The position numbers were made by a program, and so were the translations under genes. DNA of 64,000 nt from Alcaligenes faecalis (GTDB lineage Bacteria > Pseudomonadota > Gammaproteobacteria > Burkholderiales > Burkholderiaceae_B): positions 1,565,464-1,629,463 of the forward strand of contig NZ_CP168006.1 of the NCBI RefSeq assembly GCF_041521385.1, written 5' to 3'. How positions within the stretch are numbered: the stretch's first letter is position 1; each line of letters begins with the position of its first letter. Below, in pieces: positions 44,725 through 53,909 of this stretch. The notes below the pieces were generated by a model. The model was given only the letters and a program-made list of their open reading frames with translations. It did not search any database and had not been told where the DNA came from.

Positions 44725-47196
44725 TCAATCTGATCGACGCGTCTCACCCAGATCCAGCCAGACACGCCGCATACTGGGGTCCTCCGGATCTGCATCGTTC
44801 TGGAACCCAAGACGCTTCATCAAGGCTTGCATAGGCGAGTTGGAAGCCAGCACATAGCCATCGATATAGGTCAACCCTTGTTCAGCAGCAGCCTGAATCA
44901 GCGCCTCCATCAAGATGACTCCCAGACCACGCCTCTGCCAGGCATCCCCAATCACCAAGGCATATTCCGCCCCCCGGCCATCGCCATTACGAAGATAGTG
45001 GGCAAAGCCGATAATCTCGTCACGCGGATGATTACGGTTATCGGGATTGGGCGAACGTACGGTGGCAATCAGTGCCAACTCCCGGTCGTAGTCAATACGG
45101 GTATAGCGAGACAGCATGCGTGGAGTCAGTTCACGCAGCATGGACACAAAGCGCATGTAGCGGCTTTCATCCGACAGGCCACGCATGAAGGTCTGCAGCG
45201 CCTCGGCGTCCTCAGGACGTATCGGCCGCAAGGTCCAGCGTTGTCCGTCCTTGAACTGACGCCGTTCAATCATGTTGCGCGGATAAGGGTGAATCGCCAT
45301 ATGGCGATAACCCGCTGTCTCAGGCAGCACCAGCATGGACTGCTTGCTCAAGGAGATCGAAATACTCTTGATGTACAGGCTATTGTCGCCCGCCATGATG
45401 GGATCGAGCACCACACGGCGCACGCCGGGCAACTCGCTCATCAAGTCCGACAGACGCTCCAGCACCTGCAACAGTTGCGTCAGCACCAAGGGCGTCAACT
45501 GCGAGGACAAACTCTTGCGCCACAAAGGACTACGCTCCACCAGTTGACGAGCCAGATATCGGTTCAGCGGTGGCAGCTCGACCGCCGGATAGGACGCAGA
45601 AAGCCAATCTGCGTGATCGGCCCCACCAAAGACGGCGTAAGGGCCCAGCTTGTCATCGGTTTCAAAACGCAGCCCCATGGGCGTGACATCGGGATCAGGT
45701 TCGCCCTGATCATGTGTTACGCGCAAATCGACAACAGGCACGTGAAAGTAGCGCAGTAGATCACGGCACTCTTGCTCACTGGCTTCGCGACGCTCGCTTT
45801 GAATCTGGCGCACCAGTTCGCGGGCAGGTTCTACCTCTGGCAAGGTGCCCAGCGGCAAAGGCGGCAAGGTCTGCTGTGACAAGTGCTGGTTGTAGTGATA
45901 GCGGGCCAGCAGGTCAAAGGCGTTGGCAGCCGTATCCGGAGTACGGAAAGCCGGTGTCCCCACCCCATCGAGCAAATGACGCAAGGGCCGCATATCCGCA
46001 TCCCCAATCAAGCAGGTAATGATGGGCTTGCGAGCACTGGCCGACAGCATGGCCAACTCACGCGATACTGCCGGCATGTCGGCCAAGGGGTCCGGGGTCA
46101 ACAAGACCAGCACCCCGTCGATATCCTTATCGTCCAACAAGGTGGAAATAACCGAGTCGATACGCATGGGCGTCAATGGTACATAGGTCACCACTGGATT
46201 CTGAACCTGATCGCCAGGGGCCAGCAGGTTGTCCAGCGCCCGCTGGGTCGAGGGCGACAGCTCCGGACACGTCACCGCCGCATCCGAACCGAGTACATCC
46301 AGGGCCATCTGCGCCGCGCCGTTCCCATTGGAAAACAAGGCAATACGCCGCCCTTTGGGACGACGGGTGTAGACCAGCACTTTCAGGGCCGAGAACAACT
46401 GCACAAAATAACGAATCCGCACCGCCCCCACGCGCCGCATCAAGGCATTGAATACCGCCTCGTGGGCCTCGCCCTGCTGACGCTGGCCGCCTACCTTCAA
46501 GACCACCACAGGCTTGACGGCCGCCACCGCGTGTAAAGCACTGGTGAAACGGCGAGACGCGGGCGTGTGCTCCAGATACAGCGCAATACTGTCCGTGCGC
46601 GGGTCCATGGCCAGATATTCCAGCACCTCGGGCACATCGATAACGGCTTCATCCCCTACCGACACAATCGCAGAAAAACCCAGGCTGACGTCTTCGGCCC
46701 AGTCCATCAAGGCCGAAGTAATGGAGCGCGACTGGGACACCAGAGCCACACGGCCTGCCAGTGCCATTTGCGGCTCGTGGCTTAAATTGATGCCCAGATG
46801 CGGGCGCTGCATTCCAAAGGCACGTGGTCCCAGCACTAGGCAATTATTGATACGGGCCCAAGAGCGCGCATACACCATGTCTTCCATGGGATCACGGGAG
46901 GCCAGGTTCGAGGGCAGGATCAGAACTACACGAGGTTTGTGGACCCGGATCGCATCCAGGGCCTGCGGCAACCGCACCGGCTCGATACAAACCAGCGCCA
47001 GGTCCAGGCGCTGTGTATCCGTCAAGCCTTCCAAACGATCTGGCACTTGCACTTGCGTGGCAGTTATACGGGCCTGCGTGATCCGTCCAGCCAATCGGGT
47101 TGGCACCTCCTTGAACAAAGGCATCGGCAAGGTCGAGACGACCAACACCGAACGGGGCTCAAACAATGCTGTCAGACGATGCCTTAGGGCTGCCAT
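44725..47196 (-). CDS. Pat-like protein: degenerate NDP-forming acyl-CoA synthetase fused to GNAT acetyltransferase
   Basis: An 823-residue protein from ATG 47196. The N-terminal two thirds resemble NDP-forming acyl-CoA synthetases: CoA-binding domain (about 5-130) and succinyl-CoA-ligase-like domains (GRVALVSQSRSITSALMDWA, GFSAIVSVGDEAVIDVPEVLEYLAMDP). The segment that should carry the phospho-acceptor His (SHTG type) reads GEAHEAVFNAL and is shortened, and the ATP-grasp part (about 480-630) lacks the usual lysine strand. The C-terminal GNAT domain (about 655-810) is intact: ALVIGDAWQRRGLGVILMEALI. Pat/Pka enzymes acetylate lysines, for example in acetyl-CoA synthetase. It likely acts as a protein acetyltransferase with a sensory ligase half; substrates are unknown. 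Confidence 0.85.
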   Translation of the reverse strand: MAALRHRLTALFEPRSVLVVSTLPMPLFKEVPTRLAGRITQARITATQVQVPDRLEGLTDTQRLDLALVCIEPVRLPQALDAIRVHKPRVVLILPSNLASRDPMEDMVYARSWARINNCLVLGPRAFGMQRPHLGINLSHEPQMALAGRVALVSQSRSITSALMDWAEDVSLGFSAIVSVGDEAVIDVPEVLEYLAMDPRTDSIALYLEHTPASRRFTSALHAVAAVKPVVVLKVGGQRQQGEAHEAVFNALMRRVGAVRIRYFVQLFSALKVLVYTRRPKGRRIALFSNGNGAAQMALDVLGSDAAVTCPELSPSTQRALDNLLAPGDQVQNPVVTYVPLTPMRIDSVISTLLDDKDIDGVLVLLTPDPLADMPAVSRELAMLSASARKPIITCLIGDADMRPLRHLLDGVGTPAFRTPDTAANAFDLLARYHYNQHLSQQTLPPLPLGTLPEVEPARELVRQIQSERREASEQECRDLLRYFHVPVVDLRVTHDQGEPDPDVTPMGLRFETDDKLGPYAVFGGADHADWLSASYPAVELPPLNRYLARQLVERSPLWRKSLSSQLTPLVLTQLLQVLERLSDLMSELPGVRRVVLDPIMAGDNSLYIKSISISLSKQSMLVLPETAGYRHMAIHPYPRNMIERRQFKDGQRWTLRPIRPEDAEALQTFMRGLSDESRYMRFVSMLRELTPRMLSRYTRIDYDRELALIATVRSPNPDNRNHPRDEIIGFAHYLRNGDGRGAEYALVIGDAWQRRGLGVILMEALIQAAAEQGLTYIDGYVLASNSPMQALMKRLGFQNDADPEDPSMRRVWLDLGETRRSD

Positions 47197-47479
47197 GATT
47201 GTTCCGCCATAAGAAAACCACACACCAAAATAATGAATCCCCCCATCTTAAGTACAACTGTCTACAAATAAAAGAGACTGGACTGGCTATCTCTGTCTTG
47301 CATCATGCCGCCAGTTTTTACCCTGAAGCCGGCGGTTCATATCCTTTCGTATAGAAACCATACGCCAATGCCTGGGGGAAAAACGGCTCAAAGCCAGTCG
47401 TAAAGCGGCTTGCAGGCCGTAAAATAACATTCGTTCGGAAAGCAGGAGCTTTCGTTTCCTCTGACAGGAACAACACACT

Positions 47480-47536
47480 ATGTCCCACGACGACAGTCGA
47501 AGAAACAGGCTGCACAGGCCCCTCAGACACACCTGA
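47480..47536 (+). CDS. Candidate leader peptide uORF1 (18 codons) upstream of mgtA
   Basis: ATG 47480 is preceded by AGGAA with a 9-base spacer and encodes MSHDDSRRNRLHRPLRHT. The arrangement of acidic residues right after the start followed by an arginine-rich tail is reminiscent of enterobacterial MgtL (17 codons, acidic/proline start, basic end), whose translation senses low magnesium. The resemblance is in composition, length and position only; it may be chance. It lies 366 bp before the ATPase start. Confidence 0.35.
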   Translation: MSHDDSRRNRLHRPLRHT

Positions 47537-47588
47537 TCCGCTCGGTTGTCTGCTGATAGGGCTTGCGCAGCACAATCAGGAGTCAACC

Positions 47589-47723
47589 ATGCACCGCATT
47601 ATTCATACAAGACCGACCAGAATCCTGAATCTGTCGGGCTCGCATCTTGCCACAGATTGCCCTCACGAGCGCGCTGCACCCAACCGCCGCCCCGCTATTG
47701 CCTGGCGTATCAACACGGCCTGA
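47589..47723 (+). CDS. Candidate leader peptide uORF2 (44 codons) upstream of mgtA
   Basis: ATG 47589 has a strong AGGAGT Shine-Dalgarno with a 5-base spacer. The 44-codon frame encodes a basic, proline-containing peptide (prolines at positions 9, 25, 31 and 35; CPHERAAPNRRPA near the end) and stops 122 bp before the ATPase start, just ahead of two hairpins. It has no signal peptide or domain. The good ribosome-binding site and position suggest a regulatory leader peptide, but conservation has not been tested. Confidence 0.4.
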   Translation: MHRIIHTRPTRILNLSGSHLATDCPHERAAPNRRPAIAWRINTA

Positions 47724-47756
47724 CGCTTACTAAATCCGCTAGTTCTTACCTGTAGT

Positions 47757-47813
47757 CTGCCGACCCTCAAACCGGTCAGCAGGATCTGCTGCGTCCATCT
47801 CTTGGGATGGACG
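47757..47813 (+). promoter_or_regulatory. Two stem-loops in the mgtA leader
   Basis: First hairpin: ctgccgacc (47757-47765) with ggtcagcag (47774-47782), eight of nine pairs. Second: cgtccatc (47792-47799) with gatggacg (47806-47813), perfect. Neither has a T-tract, so an anti-termination, Rho-access or translation-control role would fit better than intrinsic termination. Confidence 0.45.
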
Positions 47814-47845
47814 GCACAGTCACGCCTGTACCCCAGGAGCATTAC

Positions 47846-50548
47846 ATGAGCATTCAACAACACCGTCCGCCACTGCGTTCAATGGATCACGACGCCAAGC
47901 TGCGCACGGCCACCGAAACCGGGCTTAGCCTGGAGACGACTCTGGCCGCTGTGCAAGCCAATCTACATGGCCTGACCGACGCCCAGGCCTTGAGCCGCCT
48001 GACCGAATACGGCCCTAACGAGGTCGCCCGGGACCAGCCTGCCCACGCCCTGATCCAATTGGCTCTGGCCTTTAAAAACCCTTTTATTGCGGTCCTGATG
48101 GTACTGGCCGCCGTCAGCGCCGTGACTGACATTATTTTGCCTATGCGTTCGGGCGAAGAGGTGGACTACACCGGCGTGCTGATTATCGTGGTTATGGTCA
48201 CCTTGAGCGGCCTGCTGCGTTTCTGGCAGGAATATCGTTCCGGCAAAGCCGCCCAGGCCCTGAAAGCCATGGTGCGTACCACCGCCAGCGTGCAACGACG
48301 CTCTACCGTGTCCAGCGCCACAGTCATGCGCGAAATCCCCATGAGCCAGATCGTGCCGGGCGATATTGTGCGCCTGTCGGCTGGCGACATGATTCCGGCA
48401 GACCTGCGCTTGATCAAGTCCCGAGACTTGTTCGTCAGCCAGGCGGCTCTAACGGGTGAAGCCCTGCCAGTCGAAAAGTATGATGTCTTTAGCGCCGTCA
48501 GCAGCAAGAGCGCCACGGCATCCAGCTCCCAGGCCGGCGTACTGGAACAGAACAATATGTGCTTTATGGGCACCAACGTGGTCAGCGGTACGGCCACGGC
48601 TGTAGTTGTGGCCACCGGCGCCAAAACCTATTTGGGTTCGCTGGCCAAAGCCATTGTCGGTTCGCGCGCCGAGACCTCGTTTGACCGGGGCGTAAACAGT
48701 GTTAGCTGGCTGCTGATTCGCTTCATGCTGGTCATGGTGCCTATCGTGCTGCTGATCAACGGTTTTTCCAAAGGCGACTGGACCGAAGCCTTCCTCTTCG
48801 CCCTGGCCGTTGCCGTGGGCCTGACCCCTGAAATGCTGCCCATGATTGTGTCCTCCAACCTGGCCAAAGGCGCGGTGGCCATGGCCAAGAACAAGGTGGT
48901 GGTCAAACGTCTGAACGCGATCCAGAACTTCGGTGCCATGGACGTGCTGTGTACCGACAAGACCGGCACTCTGACACAAGACCGCATTATTCTGGAACAC
49001 CATCTGGGTCTGGATGATCGCAACAACCCACACATTCTGGAACTGGCCCTGCTCAACAGCCTGCACCAAAGTGGTGTGAAAAACCTGATGGATCAGGCGG
49101 TGCTGCGCTTTGCAAAGAAAACACCCTCTGCCCTGCAAGCCATTGGCTCCTACCGCAAGATAGACGAACTGCCTTTTGACTTTGTGCGCCGCCGCCTGTC
49201 GGTTGTCGTACAAAATCCGCAGGGCGAACAGCTCATGGTCTGCAAAGGGGCGGTGGAAGAAATGCTTAGCATTGCCACCCACGTTCAAGAAGGTGATCAG
49301 CGCCTGCCACTGGATACCGAGCAGCGTGCCCGTCTGCTGAAAATGGCCTACCGCTACAACTCGGACGGCTTCCGTGTCTTGCTAATTGCCACTCGCCGTA
49401 TTCCCATTGAACAGGCTAAAAACCGTTACGAAGCCCAGGACGAACGCGAGATGACCGTACAAGGCTTGCTAACCTTTCTGGACCCACCTAAAGAAAGTGC
49501 AGCCCAAGCCATTGCTGCCCTGACCGAGCACGGTGTAACCGTGAAAGTGCTGACCGGTGACAACGAAATCATTAGCGCGAAGATCTGCCGTGAAGTGGGG
49601 CTGGCGCCCGGCAAACCTTTGCTCGGACCTGAAATCGAGCTGATGCAAGACCCCGATCTGCGCTGCGCTGTCGAGCGTCACTCCGTTTTTGCCAAACTCA
49701 CTCCCCTGCAAAAATCGCGTGTTCTGAAAGCATTGCAGGCCAATGGCCACACCGTCGGTTTTCTGGGTGATGGCATCAACGACGCCCCCGCCCTGCGCGA
49801 TGCCGATGTGGGGATCTCGGTGGATAGCGGCACAGATATTGCCAAGGAATCGGCAGACATCATCTTGCTGGAAAAGAACCTGCTGGTTCTGGAAAAAGGC
49901 GTGATCAAAGGCCGCGAGACCTTTGGCAATATCATCAAGTACTTGAACATGACGGCCAGCTCCAACTTTGGCAATGTGTTCTCGGTGCTGGTAGCCAGTG
50001 CCTTCATCCCCTTCCTGCCCATGTTGGCCATTCACTTGCTGATTCAGAACCTGCTCTACGATGTCTCCCAACTGGCTTTGCCCTGGGACCGCATGGATAA
50101 GGACTTTCTGCGCAAACCGCGTAAATGGGATGCCAAGAATATTGGCCGCTTCATGATCTGGATTGGCCCGACCTCGTCCATCTTCGACATCACTACCTTT
50201 GTCCTGATGTGGTACGTATTTGGCGCCAATACGCCTGAACTGCAATCGCTGTTCCAGTCCGGCTGGTTTATTGAAGGTTTGCTCTCGCAGACACTGGTTG
50301 TTCACATGCTGCGTACGCAAAAAATTCCCTTTATCCAGAGTACGGCGGCCTTGCCTGTCATGCTGATGACCTTCCTGATTGCCGCTGTCGGCATTTACCT
50401 GCCCTTTTCCGGTGTGGGAGCCATGGTTGGCCTGCAGCCACTGCCTTGGGAATACTTCCCGTGGCTGGCCGGCACCTTGCTGGCGTACTGCCTGGTCGCA
50501 CAGGGTATGAAAATGTGGTACATCCGCCGCTTTGGCCAATGGTTCTAA
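47846..50548 (+). CDS. mgtA: Magnesium-translocating P-type ATPase
   Basis: A 900-residue P3B-type ATPase, the usual MgtA/MgtB length, from ATG 47846 (AGGAG seven bases upstream). Cytosolic and membrane motifs in order: cation-ATPase N-domain GLTDAQALSRLTEYGPNEV, TGEALPVEKY (actuator TGE), DKTGTLTQDR with the phosphorylated Asp, KVLTGDNEIISAKICREVG, and GDGINDAPALRDADVGISV hinge. About ten transmembrane helices, inner membrane. It imports Mg2+ with ATP when magnesium is scarce. The long leader with two small ORFs and hairpins hints at RNA-level regulation; a two-component pair follows downstream. Confidence 0.93.
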   Translation: MSIQQHRPPLRSMDHDAKLRTATETGLSLETTLAAVQANLHGLTDAQALSRLTEYGPNEVARDQPAHALIQLALAFKNPFIAVLMVLAAVSAVTDIILPMRSGEEVDYTGVLIIVVMVTLSGLLRFWQEYRSGKAAQALKAMVRTTASVQRRSTVSSATVMREIPMSQIVPGDIVRLSAGDMIPADLRLIKSRDLFVSQAALTGEALPVEKYDVFSAVSSKSATASSSQAGVLEQNNMCFMGTNVVSGTATAVVVATGAKTYLGSLAKAIVGSRAETSFDRGVNSVSWLLIRFMLVMVPIVLLINGFSKGDWTEAFLFALAVAVGLTPEMLPMIVSSNLAKGAVAMAKNKVVVKRLNAIQNFGAMDVLCTDKTGTLTQDRIILEHHLGLDDRNNPHILELALLNSLHQSGVKNLMDQAVLRFAKKTPSALQAIGSYRKIDELPFDFVRRRLSVVVQNPQGEQLMVCKGAVEEMLSIATHVQEGDQRLPLDTEQRARLLKMAYRYNSDGFRVLLIATRRIPIEQAKNRYEAQDEREMTVQGLLTFLDPPKESAAQAIAALTEHGVTVKVLTGDNEIISAKICREVGLAPGKPLLGPEIELMQDPDLRCAVERHSVFAKLTPLQKSRVLKALQANGHTVGFLGDGINDAPALRDADVGISVDSGTDIAKESADIILLEKNLLVLEKGVIKGRETFGNIIKYLNMTASSNFGNVFSVLVASAFIPFLPMLAIHLLIQNLLYDVSQLALPWDRMDKDFLRKPRKWDAKNIGRFMIWIGPTSSIFDITTFVLMWYVFGANTPELQSLFQSGWFIEGLLSQTLVVHMLRTQKIPFIQSTAALPVMLMTFLIAAVGIYLPFSGVGAMVGLQPLPWEYFPWLAGTLLAYCLVAQGMKMWYIRRFGQWF

Positions 50549-50555
50549 ACCTGAC

Positions 50556-50595
50556 AGGCCTGGACTTCCGGAAATCCTTTCGGGGGGCCAGGCCT
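50556..50595 (+). terminator. Palindrome after mgtA
   Basis: Eight-base arms aggcctgg (50556-50563) and ccaggcct (50588-50595) 8 bp after the stop. The stem may extend partly inward (ccgga/ttcgg). No T-tract, so termination efficiency is uncertain. Confidence 0.4.
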
Positions 50596-50678
50596 TGATA
50601 CGCAGTCAGACACAAACCCAGGTATATGATGGCGACATAAAAAGTACGATCCTGCTACCTGATCTCCACACGAAAGAC

Positions 50679-51758
50679 ATGAAACCACCCTTTAGCGTCT
50701 TGTCGAGCAAAACCTACCGCGCCTTGGCCGTGACCGGCATTTGCATCTTGATGGCACTGGTCTTTATTGCCGATACCATCACCAACTACGCTATCGCCGC
50801 CGCCGTCTTTCATACTCCGCTGCTGCTGATCGCGATTCGTTTTCTATCGGCCCGACAAGTCATTACCCTGGCAAGCTTCAGTATGGTGCTGACAGTGGTC
50901 AGCGTTCTGTTGACCCGTTCGGGCGACTACGAGGTGGGGCTGGTCAATACCGGAATCAGCCTGGTTGCCATCGTCATCACCACCTATCTGGGACTCAAGC
51001 TCAAATCCGTGCAGGCGGCCGCACATGAAACACGCGAACATTTGCTGCGATTATCCCGTGTAACCACGCTGGGCCAGCTCAGTACCTCGATTGCCCACGA
51101 GGTCAGTCAACCCCTGGCGGCCATCAACAGCAGCGCCGGTGCCTGCCTGCGCTGGCTGCAAGCCTCCCCCCCCAATGTCGAGAAGGCACAGGCTGCCGCA
51201 CAACGGATTGTGTACGATGCCCAGCGCGCCAAAGACGTGCTGGATCGGGTGCGCAGCATTACCCGCAACGAGGCACCAAGCAGCAGTGCTTTTGATCTGA
51301 ACCTGGCCTTGACGGAACTGCTCAGCCTGTCCGGTGGCCAGATGCAGCATCAGCATATTGATCTACGCCTGGCCTTGCAGTCCGATCTGCCCCAGGTCTT
51401 TGCCGACCGGGTCCAAGTTCAGCAAGTCATGGCCAATTTGCTGCTCAATGCCATCGAAGCCCTGTCACCTACCTCGGACTATCATGCCGCTCATATCACC
51501 ATAGAAACCCGTGTCCTGCCCAGCGACAAACCACAGGCCAACACGGTGCTGTTTTCCATCAAGGACAACGGCCCCGGCTTGTCGGGCACGCAGCTATCCC
51601 ACTTGTTTGATACGTTCTGGACGACCAAGGCAGGCGGTCTGGGCCTGGGCTTGACCATCAGCCGCAGCATTATTGATGCCAATAATGGCCATATCTGGGC
51701 TACTGAACCCGCTGACGGCGGTGCTGCCTTTCATTTCACCTTACCGTTGGCCCCATGA
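50679..51758 (+). CDS. Membrane sensor histidine kinase (FixL/DctB-type transmitter)
   Basis: A 359-residue kinase. The N-terminal part (about 10-125) has three to four hydrophobic segments with little periplasmic sequence, so it senses membrane or cytoplasmic cues. The HisKA region is LGQLSTSIAHEVSQPLAAINSSAGACLRWL (phospho-His in HEVSQPL), and the ATPase domain has LLLNAIEAL (N), IKDNGPGLS (G1) and GGLGLGLTISRSIIDANNG (G2). ATG 50679 is chosen to start just before the first helix; the ribosome site is weak. It overlaps the response regulator gene by 4 bases and lies 130 bp after mgtA in the same direction. Confidence 0.88.
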   Translation: MKPPFSVLSSKTYRALAVTGICILMALVFIADTITNYAIAAAVFHTPLLLIAIRFLSARQVITLASFSMVLTVVSVLLTRSGDYEVGLVNTGISLVAIVITTYLGLKLKSVQAAAHETREHLLRLSRVTTLGQLSTSIAHEVSQPLAAINSSAGACLRWLQASPPNVEKAQAAAQRIVYDAQRAKDVLDRVRSITRNEAPSSSAFDLNLALTELLSLSGGQMQHQHIDLRLALQSDLPQVFADRVQVQQVMANLLLNAIEALSPTSDYHAAHITIETRVLPSDKPQANTVLFSIKDNGPGLSGTQLSHLFDTFWTTKAGGLGLGLTISRSIIDANNGHIWATEPADGGAAFHFTLPLAP

Positions 51759-52396
51759 CAGAAAATCTGGATTCCTCTCTGAACACGCCCACCGTCTACA
51801 TCATTGATGATGACCCTTCCGTTCGCGCTGCCCTGGACGATTTGCTGGCCAGCGTAGGCTTGAACGCACTGAGCTTTGCCTCTACGCGGGATTTTTTGGC
51901 GCACCCCTTATCTGACGTCCCCGCCTGTCTGGTGCTGGATGTGCGCATGCCCGAGCAAAGCGGCACGGACTTTCATTTGCAGATGGACTCGCGCGGGCTG
52001 CATATGCCGGTCATCTTTATTACCGGTCACGGCGATATTCAGATGGCAGTCAAAGCCATCAAACATGGGGCCTGGGATTTTCTAACCAAACCTTTCGGGG
52101 ATCAGGCCCTGATTGACGCCGTGCAATCGGCTCTGGCTGCGGATGCGCAGCGCAAACAGGAAGCCAGAGCCCGGATGAGCTTGCAGCAACGCTGGGACAG
52201 CCTGAACGCGGGTGAGCGTGATGTGTTCGAGCGGGTGGTACAAGGCCTGCTGAACAAGCAGATCGCGGCTGAACTGGATGTGAAAGAAGTCACAGTAAAA
52301 GTACGGCGTGCCCGCGTGATGCAGAAAATGCAAGCCGCTTCACTGGCGGAACTGGTGCGTCAGTTCGATCTGCTCAATACGGAAACAGGCCATTAG
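51755..52396 (+). CDS. FixJ-family response regulator
   Basis: A 213-residue regulator. The receiver domain (about 12-125) shows VYIIDDDPSVRAALDDLL, LVLDVRMPEQSG with the phospho-Asp, FITGHGD and FLTKPFGD (Lys). The C-terminal LuxR/FixJ helix-turn-helix (about 150-205) reads LNAGERDVFERVVQGLLNKQIAAELDVKEVTVKVRRARVMQKM. The ATGA overlap with the preceding kinase gene identifies the partner. Targets are unknown; the upstream magnesium ATPase gene or distant genes are possibilities. Confidence 0.93.
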   Translation: MTENLDSSLNTPTVYIIDDDPSVRAALDDLLASVGLNALSFASTRDFLAHPLSDVPACLVLDVRMPEQSGTDFHLQMDSRGLHMPVIFITGHGDIQMAVKAIKHGAWDFLTKPFGDQALIDAVQSALAADAQRKQEARARMSLQQRWDSLNAGERDVFERVVQGLLNKQIAAELDVKEVTVKVRRARVMQKMQAASLAELVRQFDLLNTETGH

Positions 52397-52499
52397 GACA
52401 CTTCTGCCCCGCGGTTCTTTCTTAGTTGACGCGCTGGGTTAAAATGCGCAGATTCGGTCCCGTATGCGGGCTTCCCAAGGTCAAGGCCACACACAAGTT

Positions 52500-53909
52500 A
52501 TGAGCACGTCTACTTCCAACGTCATCCGTACCCGTTTTGCCCCCTCGCCCACGGGTTATCTACACTTGGGCGGTGCGCGCACCGCACTGTTCTCTTGGGC
52601 TTTTGCCCGCCATCATCAAGGTACATTCGTGCTGCGCATTGAGGATACGGATCTGGAGCGTTCCACACCGGAAGCGGTGCAAGGCATTCTGGATGGTATG
52701 CAATGGTTGGGCCTGGATGCGGATGAAGGTCCGTTCTACCAGATGCAGCGCATGGATCGTTACCGCGAGGTCATCGCCCAGTTGCTGAAAGACGGCCATG
52801 CCTATTACTGCTACAGCAGCCCCGAGGAAGTGGAGGCCATGCGCGAAAAGGCGCGTGTTCAGGGTTTGAAGCCTCGTTATGACGGCACCTGGCGTCCTGA
52901 AGCAGGCAAGCAATTGCCTGCCATCCCGGCCGACCGCAAGCCTGTGGTTCGTTTCAAGAGCCCGCAGTCCGGCGCAACCAGTTGGGACGATATGGTCAAG
53001 GGCCGCATCAGCTTTGATAACAGCGAGCTAGACGATCTGGTCATTGCCCGCCCGGACGGCACGCCTACGTACAACTTCTGCGTGGTGGTAGATGATTGGG
53101 ACATGGCAATCACGCATGTGATTCGCGGCGACGATCACGTGAACAACACGCCACGTCAAATTGTGATTTTGCAGGCCTTGGGCGCGACTTTGCCCGAGTA
53201 CGGCCATGTGCCCATGATTCTGGGCCCGGATGGCGAGAAGTTGTCCAAACGTCATGGGGCAGTCAGCATCATGGATTACGACAAGGATGGTTACCTGCCT
53301 GAAGCCATGGTCAATTACCTGGCCCGTTTGGGCTGGAGCCACGGTGATGACGAGTTGTTCACTCGCGAGCAGTTGGTGGAATGGTTTGATACGCGCAGCC
53401 TGAGCAAGTCCGCTTCGCAGTGGGATCCCAAGAAACTGAACTGGGTCAATGCCCACTACATCAAGGCCAGCGACAATACAGATCTGGCCGAGCGTGTGGC
53501 GCCTCGTATTGAGGCTTTGGGTGGCAAAACGGATGGTCAGGATTTGCCCGGTATCATGGGTTTGTTGAAAGACCGCGCCGAGACCTTGAATCAACTGGCT
53601 GAAGGTGCGCTGCTGTTCTGCCGTCCTTTCGAGCCTGCCAGCGATGAGCTGATGGCCGAGGTGTTGACGCCGGAAGCACGTGTTTTGCTGCGTGATTTTG
53701 CCAGCAAGGCAATCAGCTTGCCGCAGTGGAATACGGAGAATCTGGCTGCTTTGATCAAGCAGGTTCTAGCGGATCATGAGGTCAAGATGCCTAAGCTGGC
53801 GATTCCTTTGCGTGTAGCTGTGACGGGACAGAAGCAGACACCTGCGGTAGATGCAGTGCTGGCTTTGGTTGGACGCGACAAGGTGTTGGGGCGTCTGGCG
53901 GGTTTGTAA
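52500..53909 (+). CDS. gltX: Glutamyl-tRNA synthetase
   Basis: A 469-residue class I synthetase from ATG 52500. The HIGH-type motif is [23 protein letters not shown] (about 10-32), and the KMSKS-type loop is [16 protein letters not shown] (about 245-260). It charges tRNA-Glu (and tRNA-Gln if the genome uses the transamidation route). The C-terminal helical anticodon-binding domain is complete. It stands alone with a hairpin terminator about 75 bp after the stop. Confidence 0.96.
   Translation: MSTSTSNVIRTRFAPSPTGYLHLGGARTALFSWAFARHHQGTFVLRIEDTDLERSTPEAVQGILDGMQWLGLDADEGPFYQMQRMDRYREVIAQLLKDGHAYYCYSSPEEVEAMREKARVQGLKPRYDGTWRPEAGKQLPAIPADRKPVVRFKSPQSGATSWDDMVKGRISFDNSELDDLVIARPDGTPTYNFCVVVDDWDMAITHVIRGDDHVNNTPRQIVILQALGATLPEYGHVPMILGPDGEKLSKRHGAVSIMDYDKDGYLPEAMVNYLARLGWSHGDDELFTREQLVEWFDTRSLSKSASQWDPKKLNWVNAHYIKASDNTDLAERVAPRIEALGGKTDGQDLPGIMGLLKDRAETLNQLAEGALLFCRPFEPASDELMAEVLTPEARVLLRDFASKAISLPQWNTENLAALIKQVLADHEVKMPKLAIPLRVAVTGQKQTPAVDAVLALVGRDKVLGRLAGL

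Larger units (their letters stand above)
47197..47845 (+). other. Long leader/intergenic region upstream of mgtA-type gene
   Basis: About 650 bp between the Pat-like gene start and the magnesium ATPase start. It contains several small hairpins (cgtat/atacg near 47347; gaaagc/gctttc at 47438-47453), two short ORFs with Shine-Dalgarno sites (47480-47536, 47589-47723) and two stem-loops directly before the ATPase gene. No clear sigma-70 promoter could be fixed by eye. Confidence 0.6.

Noticed and set aside
47197..47845. Possible M-box or other known Mg2+ riboswitch before mgtA
   Set aside because: No conserved M-box pattern could be recognised; only short hairpins and small ORFs are visible, so no riboswitch is called.
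50556..50595. Strong terminator after mgtA
   Set aside because: The palindrome lacks a T-tract; listed only with low confidence because read-through into the kinase gene is possible.
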